Assembly (NCBI GenBank): GCA_964494205.1
Contig: CAZBRD010000002.1
Span: 372,001-436,000 of the forward strand
DNA length: 64,000 bases
From: JBBTCX01 sp964494205
GTDB lineage: Bacteria > Planctomycetota > Phycisphaerae > UBA1845
Reading direction: 5' to 3'
Shown: positions 54,002 through 63,130 of the stretch, in pieces
How positions within the stretch are numbered: the stretch's first letter is position 1
Layout: each line of letters begins with the position of its first letter
The notes under the pieces: model-generated
Told to the model about the DNA's origin: nothing
Databases searched by the model: none
Seen by the model: the letters and a program-made list of their open reading frames with translations, nothing else
Translations under genes and position numbers: made by a program

Positions 54002-55345
54002 GTGGTTGAAGTTGCCTTACTAGGCTGGATACCTGTTTGCATCATTCTCTTCGCGTGCCTTCGGCCCGTGCAGGCGTTGGTGTTTTCGTACGTCGGTGCG
54101 TGGTTGATACTCCCGATGTTCAAAGTTCAAGTCCAGGGGTTCTGGGACCTGGACAAGGCCGTCGGGCCGAATGTTGGGGCGGTGCTGGGCATTGCGATGT
54201 TTGCACCGCACGTCCTTCGCGGGTTTCGATTTCAGCTGGTGGACCTGATGGTCCTCCTGTTTTGCAGTTGTGCGATGGCAAGCTCCGTTTCGAGCGGACT
54301 CGGCGCGTATGACGGTGTTTCCGCGTTCTTTCAGGAGATGTTCTATTTCGGGACGCCATTCCTTTTGGGGCGGATCGTCATTCGAGGTCGCGCCGAACTC
54401 CTCGAAGCCAGTCGAATCCTGGTAGGGGCCGCTTCGATCTACGCGCTGTTTGCCTTATGGGAATGGCGCATGAGTCCGCAGATTCACAGCACATTGTACG
54501 GGCAATTCCAACACAAATTCCAGCAACATCACCGATGGGGCTTTTTCCGTCCGATCGTTTGTTTTCCGCACGCGTTGTCGTTGGGCATGTTCATGGCGTG
54601 GACGTCAGTGATGGCGTTTTGGCTGCATCGATCAGGGCGACTCGGATCGATGATGGGTCTTCCACCACAAGTGTTCGTTGCCTTGCCACTGCTTGGGTTG
54701 CTGGCGTCGATGTCGATGAGTCCCTGGGGTTTGGCAGCCATAGCAGTTGGCTTGTTATTCCTCTGGCAGCGGACAAGAAGGAGATATTGGCTGGCAGTGC
54801 CGGTTCTTTTCATAACGATTTGGATTGCAGGCAGGTACACCGGTGTCACGGACGGGAAATGGCTGACGGAGGTGGCGGCCCAGATCTCCGCCGAGCGGGC
54901 TGATTCACTGCAATATCGAATCGATGCTGAGACCGCGTATGTCGAAGCCGCGAAGAAAAGTCCTGTCCTTGGATTCGGCAGAGGCAAGCAGTGGGTCGGG
55001 CAGGATGAAAATGTAAAGCGATTGGCCAGCGATGGATTGTGGGTCATCATGGTCGGGCGCTATGGACTCGTCGGGCTCAGCCTATTTTTCTTGTGGTGGT
55101 GTTGGCCTCTGATTATGGCTAATCATGCGAATCGAGAATTGGAGACCGACCCAGCGATGATGGCGCAACTAGTCGCCATTGGAATAGAGGCCATGAATTT
55201 CATGTTCAATGGCGCGACAAGTCCGCTCGTGACGTTGATGAGCGGCGGATTGGTTTCAGGACTTGTTATTCTTCAGTACCAATCGATTCGCGTACCTGAT
55301 CGTAGCATAGGGCGGCTGGGACGGCCGCGTGCGATTGTGCAATAG
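54002..55345 (+). CDS. O-antigen polymerase/ligase-like membrane protein
   Basis: The 447-residue product has about ten hydrophobic helices and a long exported loop (about 290-335; KWLTEVAAQISAERADSLQY). This is followed by the motif SPVLGFGRGKQWVG, which resembles the PLFGxGxG motif of Wzy/WaaL-type proteins, and ends in further helices. Such proteins join repeat units into a polymer or attach it to an acceptor. Sequence identity in this family is low, so the call rests on topology, motif and neighbours. It starts at a GTG with GGTGAT upstream. Confidence 0.78.
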   Translation: MVEVALLGWIPVCIILFACLRPVQALVFSYVGAWLILPMFKVQVQGFWDLDKAVGPNVGAVLGIAMFAPHVLRGFRFQLVDLMVLLFCSCAMASSVSSGLGAYDGVSAFFQEMFYFGTPFLLGRIVIRGRAELLEASRILVGAASIYALFALWEWRMSPQIHSTLYGQFQHKFQQHHRWGFFRPIVCFPHALSLGMFMAWTSVMAFWLHRSGRLGSMMGLPPQVFVALPLLGLLASMSMSPWGLAAIAVGLLFLWQRTRRRYWLAVPVLFITIWIAGRYTGVTDGKWLTEVAAQISAERADSLQYRIDAETAYVEAAKKSPVLGFGRGKQWVGQDENVKRLASDGLWVIMVGRYGLVGLSLFFLWWCWPLIMANHANRELETDPAMMAQLVAIGIEAMNFMFNGATSPLVTLMSGGLVSGLVILQYQSIRVPDRSIGRLGRPRAIVQ

Positions 55346-55356
55346 GAGCACGTCTG

Positions 55357-56514
55357 TTGGAAACAACTCAGACTGCCAATGTCGATGCGAAGCCGAGGCT
55401 TTCCCGCCGCCGCAAGCTGCTCTTTGCGCTGTTGGCTTTTGTGATCATGTTGGTCGGAATCGAGGCGCTGGCGAGAGTCGGCTCGTATGTGTTTTCGGGT
55501 CTTAACCCGTACTACCTTTTCTATGGCTTTCGATCATGGAAGACGAACGAAGGGCACTCGGATAAGCGGAACGGCTACTTCAAATTCCCGGTCAATTCTA
55601 CCATCAAGTTCGGCACGCCAGAGCCTGCGAGAATCAATAATCACGGGTTCCGTGGCGCGGACTTTGATACCCAAAAAGCACCGAAAACGTTTCGCGTCAT
55701 TTGCCTCGGGGCATCGAGCACCTTTGGTTACACCAATCGGGACGCAGGTACTTATCCAGCGATACTTCAGGAGTTATTCCGAGAACGAGGCCAGGGAAAG
55801 ACTGTTGAAGTGCTGAACTGCGGTGTTCCGCACATGAACTCCGATAACATTTTGGCGATGTTTCGCGAGGAGATACTCAGCTATTCGCCCGATTTAGTGA
55901 CTTTTTACGAAGGATACAATGACGCAAGCTGGCCGTTGGATGTGAACCGGTTGCAGCGTGTTATGAGCTGGATGGATGAATACTCAGCGGCCTACGCCTG
56001 TCTTCGCAAGGGAGTTTCAGCTGTCGGCGGCAAGATGCACGAACGCTGGAATAAATATGGTGCACAAGTGAGCGGGACGGCTGCAGAGCACCAACTACAA
56101 CTGCATGTGGCCATGACCCGTGCTAATCTCACAGAAATCCTTCGTCTCGCACAACAACAACATGTGCAGGTTGTTTTCGTTCGTCAGCCAATTCGCCGGC
56201 CAAGCGACCTTCCCAAGGAAGCGCCACCCTCTTTTGAAGACGCATACCGTGAGATCCACCAGCAACTGGTCGATACGGGCCAAATCAACGGCTTAGACAT
56301 CACGTTCTACATCCATCACGCATTATTGGAATTGCAAGGTGAGTTAGCACGTGATTGGAAATTGCCAATCGTCGATAATGTGTCTCTTGTCGACGGTCAT
56401 CCGAAATCACTGGTTACTCAGGTGCATCTGTCGGAGGAAGCAAATCGGCGGTTAGCTGAGGCGATCTATCAGGCGATTGAGCCATTTGTATCGCGCGAAG
56501 AATCAGGCAATTGA
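55357..56514 (+). CDS. Membrane-anchored SGNH/GDSL-type hydrolase
   Basis: The 385-residue product has one N-terminal helix (LLFALLAFVIMLVGIEALA) and an exported SGNH domain. The serine block is VICLGASSTFGY, the Gly block VLNCGVPHMNS, the Asn block FYEGYNDASW and the histidine block near VTQVHLSEEANRRLAEAIY. It could add or remove acyl groups on the polysaccharide, as related SGNH proteins do in acetylated exopolymers. The TTG at 55357 is supported by AGGAG 8 bases upstream. The end overlaps no gene, and the next glycosyltransferase begins about 20 bases later. Confidence 0.83.
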   Translation: METTQTANVDAKPRLSRRRKLLFALLAFVIMLVGIEALARVGSYVFSGLNPYYLFYGFRSWKTNEGHSDKRNGYFKFPVNSTIKFGTPEPARINNHGFRGADFDTQKAPKTFRVICLGASSTFGYTNRDAGTYPAILQELFRERGQGKTVEVLNCGVPHMNSDNILAMFREEILSYSPDLVTFYEGYNDASWPLDVNRLQRVMSWMDEYSAAYACLRKGVSAVGGKMHERWNKYGAQVSGTAAEHQLQLHVAMTRANLTEILRLAQQQHVQVVFVRQPIRRPSDLPKEAPPSFEDAYREIHQQLVDTGQINGLDITFYIHHALLELQGELARDWKLPIVDNVSLVDGHPKSLVTQVHLSEEANRRLAEAIYQAIEPFVSREESGN

Positions 56515-56533
56515 CTCTTGGGGGCCGAGTGTT

Positions 56534-57550
56534 GTGGTGAATGAACAGTTGCCTGGAATCAGCGTAGTCGCCATCGGTCGCAACGAAGGCCAGCGATTGG
56601 TGCGTTGCCTCGAGTCGGTCATGGTGTCGGATTACCCGGCGGATCGAGTCGAGTTGATTTACGTCGACAGTGATTCAACGGATGACAGCTGCGAAGCGGC
56701 CGCGAAGCTTGGGGCCAGAGTCATTCGAATCAAGCCGGAAAGACCATGTGCGGCGATAGGTCGAAATGCGGGATTCCGAGTCGCGAAACACGACCTGGTG
56801 CAGTTTCTCGACGGCGACACGATCCTGAATAAGAACTGGTTTCGCAGAGCCGTTCAGGAGATCAGTAATCCCACCATAGCCTGCGTTTTCGGGCACCGTG
56901 AAGAGATGGCCACGGACGACACCATCTTCAACTTCTGGGCGCATCATGATTGGTACGTGCCGCCAGGTTTCGCGGATAGCTGCGCCGGCGACGTGTTGTT
57001 TCGGCGGGAAGTTCTTGAAAAAGCAGAGGGATATGACGAGACGCTGATCGCCGGGGAAGAGCCGGACTTGTGTTATCGGATTCGAACACAGCAGGGGCTT
57101 AAGGTACTTTCGCTCGATGAGCCGATGACGCTGCATGACATGGGGATGACACGATGGCGGCAGTATTGGCGAAGGTGCATGAGAACCGGCCACGCTTACG
57201 CCGAAGTCGGCCGAAGGCATCAAGGGATGCAGCGATGGCGGCGCGCCCGATGGCGAAACATGTTCTATGCACTGGGAACTCCGGTGGCGATTGTTTGCAG
57301 CTTGATCACGTGGTCAATTTGGCCGGTGACGGTTTGGTTCGGCCTTGTTTTTGTAGCGATGGTACGCAACGCGTTGCGAATGAAGTCGCGACTGGGGTCG
57401 TTTAGTCATGCGATGAGCTATTCGCTGCATCACTATCTGACGAAAACACCGGCGGCGGTGGGGCAGTGCGTGTTCTGGATTCGCTCCGCGTTGAACCGAG
57501 GCCCGCAGCGGCTGATTGAATATCGAACACAACAGGCAAAGGCTCATTGA
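56534..57550 (+). CDS. Family 2 glycosyltransferase, membrane-associated
   Basis: The 338-residue product has a GT-A domain: ISVVAIGRNEGQRLVRCLES, YVDSDSTDDSCEAA and the FLDGDT metal motif. GFADSCAGDVLFRREVLEKA and an EEPDLCYRI acceptor-site motif follow. A C-terminal hydrophobic stretch (PVAIVCSLITWSIWPVTVWF) anchors it. It would add a sugar to the lipid-linked repeat unit at the cytoplasmic face. The start is one of two adjacent GTG codons (56534 or 56537); the frame is open upstream inside the SGNH gene. The donor sugar is not predictable. Confidence 0.87.
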   Translation: MVNEQLPGISVVAIGRNEGQRLVRCLESVMVSDYPADRVELIYVDSDSTDDSCEAAAKLGARVIRIKPERPCAAIGRNAGFRVAKHDLVQFLDGDTILNKNWFRRAVQEISNPTIACVFGHREEMATDDTIFNFWAHHDWYVPPGFADSCAGDVLFRREVLEKAEGYDETLIAGEEPDLCYRIRTQQGLKVLSLDEPMTLHDMGMTRWRQYWRRCMRTGHAYAEVGRRHQGMQRWRRARWRNMFYALGTPVAIVCSLITWSIWPVTVWFGLVFVAMVRNALRMKSRLGSFSHAMSYSLHHYLTKTPAAVGQCVFWIRSALNRGPQRLIEYRTQQAKAH

Positions 57551-57553
57551 TCC

Positions 57554-58651
57554 ATGTATGCGAAGCGGGTCATGCGCTGGTTGGCAGGTACGGGTTATCG
57601 TGCGACAGGTGCGCTGGCGCGACTGGAAGAGAAAAACATCGGAAAGCTTGTTATTCTCTGTTACCACCGGGTCTTACCGAGCGGGTCCGGAAGCGGTTAC
57701 TTTCTTCCCGACCTCGTGGTGACGCCGGAAGCGCTGCGGTGCCACCTGGCGACACTCGTTCAGCGATATCAGGTGCATACGTTGCGCGATGCGTGGGAGA
57801 TGGTTTCGAGTGGTAACGCGGGTTTGGCTCGAATGGCAGCGATTACGTTCGACGATGGTTACGAAGATAACTATCAGTTTGCCGCACCGATTCTGGCTGA
57901 GTTCGGAGTTTCGGCGACGTTTTTTGTCGTGACGGATGTTGTCGGGACGGATCAGGCGCCGTGGTATGACCAGATGGGGAATGCGATTGAAGTGCTTGCG
58001 GCGACTGGACGAGCGGCCGACATAAACAAGCTGGTTGTGGAAGCTGGATTGCCGGAAATCAATGAGTCGGACAGTACAGATGCGCTGGCGGTAGCTGCCC
58101 GCGTGGTTCGATCAGCCAAGGTGCTGTCACCGCAGCGACGAAAGGAGCTTTTGGTTCCACTCCATTCCGCGGCCGGAACGAACTCTGTCGCGAAGGAGCG
58201 CGACCGCTTCATGAGTTGGTCGCAGGCCAAGGAACTTGTTTCGCGTGGGCATGAAATCGGGTCGCACACGAGAACCCATGAATTGATGACACAGCTTGAT
58301 GACGCCGAACTGGCGAATGAAGTGGGCGGTTCGCGAGCGAAGCTTGAGAACGAGGTGCCGCAGCAATCGTACACGTTTTGCTATCCGAATGGAGACGTCG
58401 ATCGGCGAGTGGCCGATGCTGTTCAGACTCACGGGTTTGCGTGTGCCGTCAGCGTGGAAGATGGGATGAACTCTCTCGGGGACGACTCCTATGTGTTGCG
58501 GCGACGTTTTATGCACGGAGACCGGCTGCGAGGTGCATGGGGAAACGGGTCAACCACGTTGACGCGTATGGCGTTGGCGGGTGTATCGCACAAGACGATC
58601 GGAGGATTCGGAACATCCGTCTTTCGACTATGCATGCGAGGAGCGTTTTGA
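57554..58651 (+). CDS. Polysaccharide deacetylase
   Basis: The 365-residue product has the NodB fold: VILCYHRVLPSG, the catalytic and metal Asp pair in AITFDDGYEDNY, the metal histidines in EIGSHTRTHELMTQL, and FCYPNGDVDRRVADAV. It would remove acetyl groups from N-acetyl sugars of the exopolymer. No signal peptide is evident, although the N-terminus is basic and partly hydrophobic, so it may act on lipid-linked intermediates inside the cell. The ATG at 57554 lies 3 bases after the previous stop. Confidence 0.9.
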   Translation: MYAKRVMRWLAGTGYRATGALARLEEKNIGKLVILCYHRVLPSGSGSGYFLPDLVVTPEALRCHLATLVQRYQVHTLRDAWEMVSSGNAGLARMAAITFDDGYEDNYQFAAPILAEFGVSATFFVVTDVVGTDQAPWYDQMGNAIEVLAATGRAADINKLVVEAGLPEINESDSTDALAVAARVVRSAKVLSPQRRKELLVPLHSAAGTNSVAKERDRFMSWSQAKELVSRGHEIGSHTRTHELMTQLDDAELANEVGGSRAKLENEVPQQSYTFCYPNGDVDRRVADAVQTHGFACAVSVEDGMNSLGDDSYVLRRRFMHGDRLRGAWGNGSTTLTRMALAGVSHKTIGGFGTSVFRLCMRGAF

Positions 58652-58664
58652 CCGGGTTGTTGCA

Positions 58665-59912
58665 GTGAGAATCGCTTACGTTACCAGTGTGTATCCGGCG
58701 GTGTCGCAGACGTTTATCGTCCGCGAAGTAAAGGCGCTGCGCCAGCTCGGATTTGAGATTGATACATACTCCGTTCGACGTGCCACAAAGAACGACATCC
58801 TCGGCGAAGAATCTGAGGCTGAAAACGCACGCACACGCTGGTTGCTGCCATTGCCGGCCGTGGAGTTTGCAAAGGCCATCGTCTGGACTTTGTTTCGACC
58901 TGTCCGTGCGATTCAGACTTTGTTGCATGGACTGGCTGGTCGAAATCGAACCCTATTAGATCGGGCGCGATCGCTTGCCTATTTCGCGGAAGCAATCTTG
59001 CTTGGGTATTGGCTCCACCGCAGTCGGGCCGAGCACCTGCATTGCCATTTCGGAAACAGCGGATCGAGTGCGGCGGCGCTGGCGGCGAGGTTGGTTCGTG
59101 TTCCATTCAGTATGACGTGCCACGGTTCGGAGCTCCGTGAGATCGAATCATTCCGGCTGCCCGCCAAGGTCGAACAGGCGAAGTTTGTAGCCTGCGTGAG
59201 TCATTTTGGAAAAACTCAGCTCATGCTCCATTGCCCGATCGAGCAATGGAGAAAGTTGCATATCGTGCATTGCGGCCTTGACGAAGCGACTATGCAGGAG
59301 CTGTCATCAGGACCACACCACGAACGAAATGGCGCATTGAAGCTGGTTTGTGTAGCGCGATTGTCGCCGGAGAAAGGGCATCTCGTGCTATTGGATTCAA
59401 TCGCTGCACTACAGCGAAATGGGACAAACGTTCGGTGCAAGTTGGTTGGGGATGGACCACAGCGGCGACTGGTCGAAGATCATGCGCGGCGGGTGGGGGC
59501 GGATGAGTTCGTTTCGTTTGCCGGTGCGCTGGATTTTGATCAAGTGATGAAATCATACTCTGCGGCCGATGCAGTCGTGCTTGCTAGTTTTTCTGAGGGC
59601 GTTCCGGTCACGTTGATGGAAGCGCTTGCGGCTGAGCGTCCCGTGGTAGCCACGAACGTCGGCGGTGTCGGTGAGTTGGTGGTGCATGGTGAGACCGGTT
59701 TATTGGTTCCGCCGGGTGATAGCGAGGCACTTTATCGGTCGCTGAAACAATTAGCCGATGATCCTGTACGTGCTAAACAGATGGCGGTGCGAGGCCGCGA
59801 GCACGTACAGAAAGAGTTCCGGGTTGAGCTCGCAGCGAAGCAACTCGCGGAGTTGTTTCGTAGCGGCGTGTCGGCGTCGGGCGGAAGTTCAGGTAACGAT
59901 CGGGCTACGTGA
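58665..59912 (+). CDS. Family 4 glycosyltransferase
   Basis: The 415-residue product has a GT-B fold. The N-terminal half has RIAYVTSVYPAVSQTFIVRE and HLHCHFGNSGSSAAALAARL. The C-terminal half has LKLVCVARLSPEKGHLVLLD, CKLVGDGPQRR and DAVVLASFSEGVPVTLMEAL with the E-x7-E pattern. The donor nucleotide sugar is unknown. I placed the start at GTG 58665, where the family N-terminus begins; the open frame extends upstream into the deacetylase gene. Its stop overlaps the next ATG (TGATG). Confidence 0.9.
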   Translation: MRIAYVTSVYPAVSQTFIVREVKALRQLGFEIDTYSVRRATKNDILGEESEAENARTRWLLPLPAVEFAKAIVWTLFRPVRAIQTLLHGLAGRNRTLLDRARSLAYFAEAILLGYWLHRSRAEHLHCHFGNSGSSAAALAARLVRVPFSMTCHGSELREIESFRLPAKVEQAKFVACVSHFGKTQLMLHCPIEQWRKLHIVHCGLDEATMQELSSGPHHERNGALKLVCVARLSPEKGHLVLLDSIAALQRNGTNVRCKLVGDGPQRRLVEDHARRVGADEFVSFAGALDFDQVMKSYSAADAVVLASFSEGVPVTLMEALAAERPVVATNVGGVGELVVHGETGLLVPPGDSEALYRSLKQLADDPVRAKQMAVRGREHVQKEFRVELAAKQLAELFRSGVSASGGSSGNDRAT

Positions 59913-60787
59913 TGGCTGACTCGAAGGCGACTCCTCGACTGCTGATCGTCTCGCCTGTTCGTGACGAGGCAGCTTATTTGCAGAATACGATTGATTCCGT
60001 GGTGTCGCAGACTGTTCGACCCAGTGCGTGGGTCATTGTTGATGATGGGTCGAAGGATGAGACCGCTCAGATTGCCCAACGTGCGGCTGACGAGCACCCG
60101 TGGATTCGAGTTCATCGGCGAAGTGATCGCGGCGCTCGGATCGTCGGCGGTGGCGTCATTGAGGCATTCAACGAAGGGGTTAGGCTGTTTCGTCTCGAAG
60201 ACTTCGATTATGTCTGCAAGCTCGACGGCGATTTGAAATTCGGGCACACGTACTACGAGCGATTGTTCGAAAAGTTTGCGCAAGACGCGCGGCTGGGCAC
60301 TGCGAGCGGAAAATGTTGGGATAAGACTCCGACGGGTTGGGCGATGCTGCGCACCAGCGATGACTTTTCGCTGGGTGCGTGCAAGACCTATCGAATTTCC
60401 TGCTTCCGCGAGATCGGCGGACTGGTGCAGGAGGCGATGTGGGACGGCATCGACTGTCACCGGGCGCGAATGAAGGGTTGGACGGCGCGCAGCTTTCACG
60501 ATGACGAGTTGCGGCTGAACGAATTGCGTCCGATGGGTTCGTCGCACAAGAGTGTCTATCACGGTCGATATCGCTGGGGCCGTGGGCAGTATTTCATGGG
60601 CACACATTGGTTGTATGCGCTTGGAATTGGTGCATACCGCATGTTTGAGAGGCCGTGGATTCTAGGCGGGCTGTGTATTCTCGCCGGTTATTTTGGTTCA
60701 TGGATTCGCCGGGAATCGCGTTACAACGATCCCGAATTTCGGCGTTACTTACAACGATGGCAACTTGCGAAGCTAAGGCCGTTCTAG
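59912..60787 (+). CDS. Family 2 glycosyltransferase
   Basis: The 291-residue product begins RLLIVSPVRDEAAYLQNTID and has WVIVDDGSKDETAQIA and the metal motif KLDGDLKFG. The acceptor region MWDGIDCHRARMKGW lies further on. A C-terminal hydrophobic stretch (WILGGLCILAGYFGSW) may associate it with the membrane. It would extend the repeat unit. The ATG overlaps the stop of the GT4 gene, so the two are coupled; its own end overlaps the next gene by 31 bases. Confidence 0.88.
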   Translation: MADSKATPRLLIVSPVRDEAAYLQNTIDSVVSQTVRPSAWVIVDDGSKDETAQIAQRAADEHPWIRVHRRSDRGARIVGGGVIEAFNEGVRLFRLEDFDYVCKLDGDLKFGHTYYERLFEKFAQDARLGTASGKCWDKTPTGWAMLRTSDDFSLGACKTYRISCFREIGGLVQEAMWDGIDCHRARMKGWTARSFHDDELRLNELRPMGSSHKSVYHGRYRWGRGQYFMGTHWLYALGIGAYRMFERPWILGGLCILAGYFGSWIRRESRYNDPEFRRYLQRWQLAKLRPF

Positions 60788-61584
60788 ATTGTCCCAACAA
60801 GGTCGCGCCGGTGGAGCGTGCGGAGAGAATCCCTGCGCCGATCGACCTGCTGGGCATGCCCATTCATCCATTGTCATTTGCACAGACCGTGGAAGTTCTC
60901 ATACAAATGGCATCCGGCGATAGTCCGAAGTACGCAGTGACGGCGAATGTGGATCACGTCATTCGATATGCAAGGCAGCCGGAGGTGCGATCGCTCTATA
61001 CGAACGCTGACCTTGTCGTGGCCGATGGCATGCCGCTGGTGTGGGCATCGTGGATTCTGGGAACAACGTTGCCTGAGCGCGTAGCCGGTTCTGACTTGAT
61101 GCCGACGATTTGCGCAGAGGCGGAGCGCGAGGGTCTATCCGTTTTTCTTCTCGGCGGGGCGGATGGAGCGGCAGAGGGTGCGGCGCGTGTATTGACGCAA
61201 CGGCATCCGAAACTGAAATTAGCAGGGTTCCACGTGCCTCCGTTTGGATTTGAGAAGGACGCGGTTCAGTCACAACAGGCGATTGATGCAGTGCGGAACG
61301 CAAAGCCTGATATTCTGTTTGTCGGACTTGGTTCTCCGAAGCAGGAGAATTGGATCGTGGCGAATCGAGATCGGTGCGGTGCGAAACTCAGTATTGGGGT
61401 TGGAATCACATTCAGCTTTGTGGCGGAGCACATTGCTCGCGCGCCGCGATGGATGCAGAAGTCGGGCTTCGAATGGGTACACCGGATGATTCAGGAGCCC
61501 GGGAGATTGTGCAAGAGATATTTGATTGATGACATGCCGTTTGTCTGGCTGGTGCTGAGGCAGTTTTTCCGCGGCCATCGTTGA
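60757..61584 (+). CDS. WecG/TagA/CpsF-family glycosyltransferase
   Basis: The 275-residue product is a GT26 protein: YAVTANVDHVIRYARQPEVR, LVVADGMPLVWASWILG, ERVAGSDLMPTIC, VFLLGGADGAAEGAARVL and DILFVGLGSPKQENWI. Related enzymes transfer N-acetylmannosamine or its uronic acid to lipid-linked acceptors, usually as the second sugar. The ATG at 60757 lies inside the end of the previous glycosyltransferase gene; a later GTG giving a shorter N-terminus is possible. The C-terminus RRFLIDDMPFVW-like block (RYLIDDMPFVW) is normal for the family. Confidence 0.92.
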   Translation: MATCEAKAVLDCPNKVAPVERAERIPAPIDLLGMPIHPLSFAQTVEVLIQMASGDSPKYAVTANVDHVIRYARQPEVRSLYTNADLVVADGMPLVWASWILGTTLPERVAGSDLMPTICAEAEREGLSVFLLGGADGAAEGAARVLTQRHPKLKLAGFHVPPFGFEKDAVQSQQAIDAVRNAKPDILFVGLGSPKQENWIVANRDRCGAKLSIGVGITFSFVAEHIARAPRWMQKSGFEWVHRMIQEPGRLCKRYLIDDMPFVWLVLRQFFRGHR

Positions 61585-61619
61585 AAAGTAATTGAGCAAA
61601 TGACCCAGGGTGATCGAAG

Positions 61620-62951
61620 ATGAATCGCAACGCCACCAAGAAGATTGGAGTAAACTTCTTGCTCGCCGGAATTGGCAGCCTGCTTTGCTCGTCCCACCTT
61701 CGTGCGGAGCTGCTCTCTTATGCTGCTGAGGTAAAGGATGTCGTTGGTGTCCCAGAGGCGGATGCATCGCTCGCCCTGGGTGTTCCTGACTATGTTTACC
61801 CGGACGGCACATTTACTGCGGGTGCGTCGGCTGTTTACGTCTTCTCTGCGCCTATTGACGATGTTAGCGGTGATGACCTGATTATCTCGGCGTTTGTATC
61901 AGGTGAAGGGACAGAGTCTTCACAAGTAGGAATTGAAGCCCGAGCAACGGATTCGCATAGCTTTGTCGAGCTTGAAACGATTGACACGTCCGCTGGTCGC
62001 TCGCCGGAACGAAACCCATTTGCAGACTTTGATCATGTGCATCATTTCTACATTGATTTTGATGGAAAAGTTGACAAGGTGACGGAGGTTCGAATTACAA
62101 TCGTCTCCGGCGATGATTTGAAAATTGACGCGCTGGAGGGATTGCATCCGGCCATCAGCAGTCCGAATCATGCCGTAGAAATTCGCGCGTTCCGTTTGCG
62201 GAATGACGATTCGAAACGATTCGCCTTGCGATTCAAGAATCTGAGTCCGCTGGTAACTGGCCAAGCGATCACTGGTTTCTCGCTGGAGCATGCTACCGAT
62301 CCGCTGATTGATCAGACCGATCGCAAGGTAGAGGCGAGGGTCGCAGAAGGCCTGTTTGCGGCTACCGCCGAAACGACAGCCGGTCCCGACAACGGCGAAG
62401 TCAGCCAACTGACGGAATATGCATGGGAAGGTGAGGGAGATGGACTACCTCCTGGCGATACCGCCTCTCACCAACGACACGACACCATCGATCTTGACAC
62501 GTTGGATGCCGAGTTCATTGAAAACATTACTTTTCGCGTCACGTTTGCGGATGGGGAAGTCCTGAGTATCGATGGCGAAACACTGCTGGCTGAGGGCGCA
62601 GCGGGCCAGTTGTTTGCCCTTTATGAATATCCACCATTCACGGTTTCAATTAACGAACCGCGACCAGCGTATTTTGCGGAGATGGCCAATGGGAATCTCG
62701 TGCCGGAACCACCCTGCGAAGATTGCGTCACAGAGAATGAAAACGCGAATGAGAATGAAAATGACAACTCTGTGACAGACAACGAGAACGACAATGTCGA
62801 AGTCGGGAACGACAACCAGATGAGCAATGACAACATGGACATGCCTTCTACGCCGGCGCCCTGCATGCCGGGTATGATCGGTCCGATGCTAACTCTCCTG
62901 GCTGCGCTTAGTTTGATCAAGCTGGAGCGGCGAAGACCTGCCAGGCACTAA
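61620..62951 (+). CDS. Secreted protein with N/D/E-rich linker and C-terminal sorting-like tail
   Basis: The 443-residue product has a signal peptide (GVNFLLAGIGSLLCSSHLRA), an all-beta exported region (about 30-365), and a linker of Asn/Asp/Glu repeats (about 375-410; NENANENENDN, DNENDNVEVGNDNQ). The tail is PAPCMPGMIGPMLTLLAALS followed by LIKLERRRPARH. Motif, membrane helix and basic end form the three-part layout of sortase or exosortase substrates. The motif is Cys-Met-Pro-Gly, not the classic PEP. It follows the glycosyltransferases of an exosortase locus, so it is a candidate substrate. The exported region has no domain I can name. Confidence 0.72.
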   Translation: MNRNATKKIGVNFLLAGIGSLLCSSHLRAELLSYAAEVKDVVGVPEADASLALGVPDYVYPDGTFTAGASAVYVFSAPIDDVSGDDLIISAFVSGEGTESSQVGIEARATDSHSFVELETIDTSAGRSPERNPFADFDHVHHFYIDFDGKVDKVTEVRITIVSGDDLKIDALEGLHPAISSPNHAVEIRAFRLRNDDSKRFALRFKNLSPLVTGQAITGFSLEHATDPLIDQTDRKVEARVAEGLFAATAETTAGPDNGEVSQLTEYAWEGEGDGLPPGDTASHQRHDTIDLDTLDAEFIENITFRVTFADGEVLSIDGETLLAEGAAGQLFALYEYPPFTVSINEPRPAYFAEMANGNLVPEPPCEDCVTENENANENENDNSVTDNENDNVEVGNDNQMSNDNMDMPSTPAPCMPGMIGPMLTLLAALSLIKLERRRPARH

Positions 62952-62986
62952 TCGCAAAACCTCAACCACAGAATTATCCTAAATCA

Positions 62987-63021
62987 ACCGGTGTCGTCGG
63001 GCTGAATGCACACGGCACCGG
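62987..63021. terminator. Hairpin between the surface-protein gene and the DsbA-like gene
   Basis: ACCGGTGTCGT pairs with ACGGCACCGGT over 11 positions, one of them a mismatch or G-T pair, around a loop of about 13 bases. It lies about 35 bases after the stop. No strong T run follows directly, so the terminator role is tentative. Confidence 0.4.
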
Positions 63022-63130
63022 TTTATGCGTAGCCATCTGAAACTGCTGCTTTTTTCAGGTGCTTTTCGATCTGCCTCCAATCTGCTACCCTTAACCGCGA
63101 TACTTTTTTTCGTGAAAGGAGACACTGCCA

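Noticed and set aside
59732..60607. Open frame of 291 codons antisense to the second family 2 glycosyltransferase
   Set aside because: The sense gene is clear and the antisense peptide resembles no protein.
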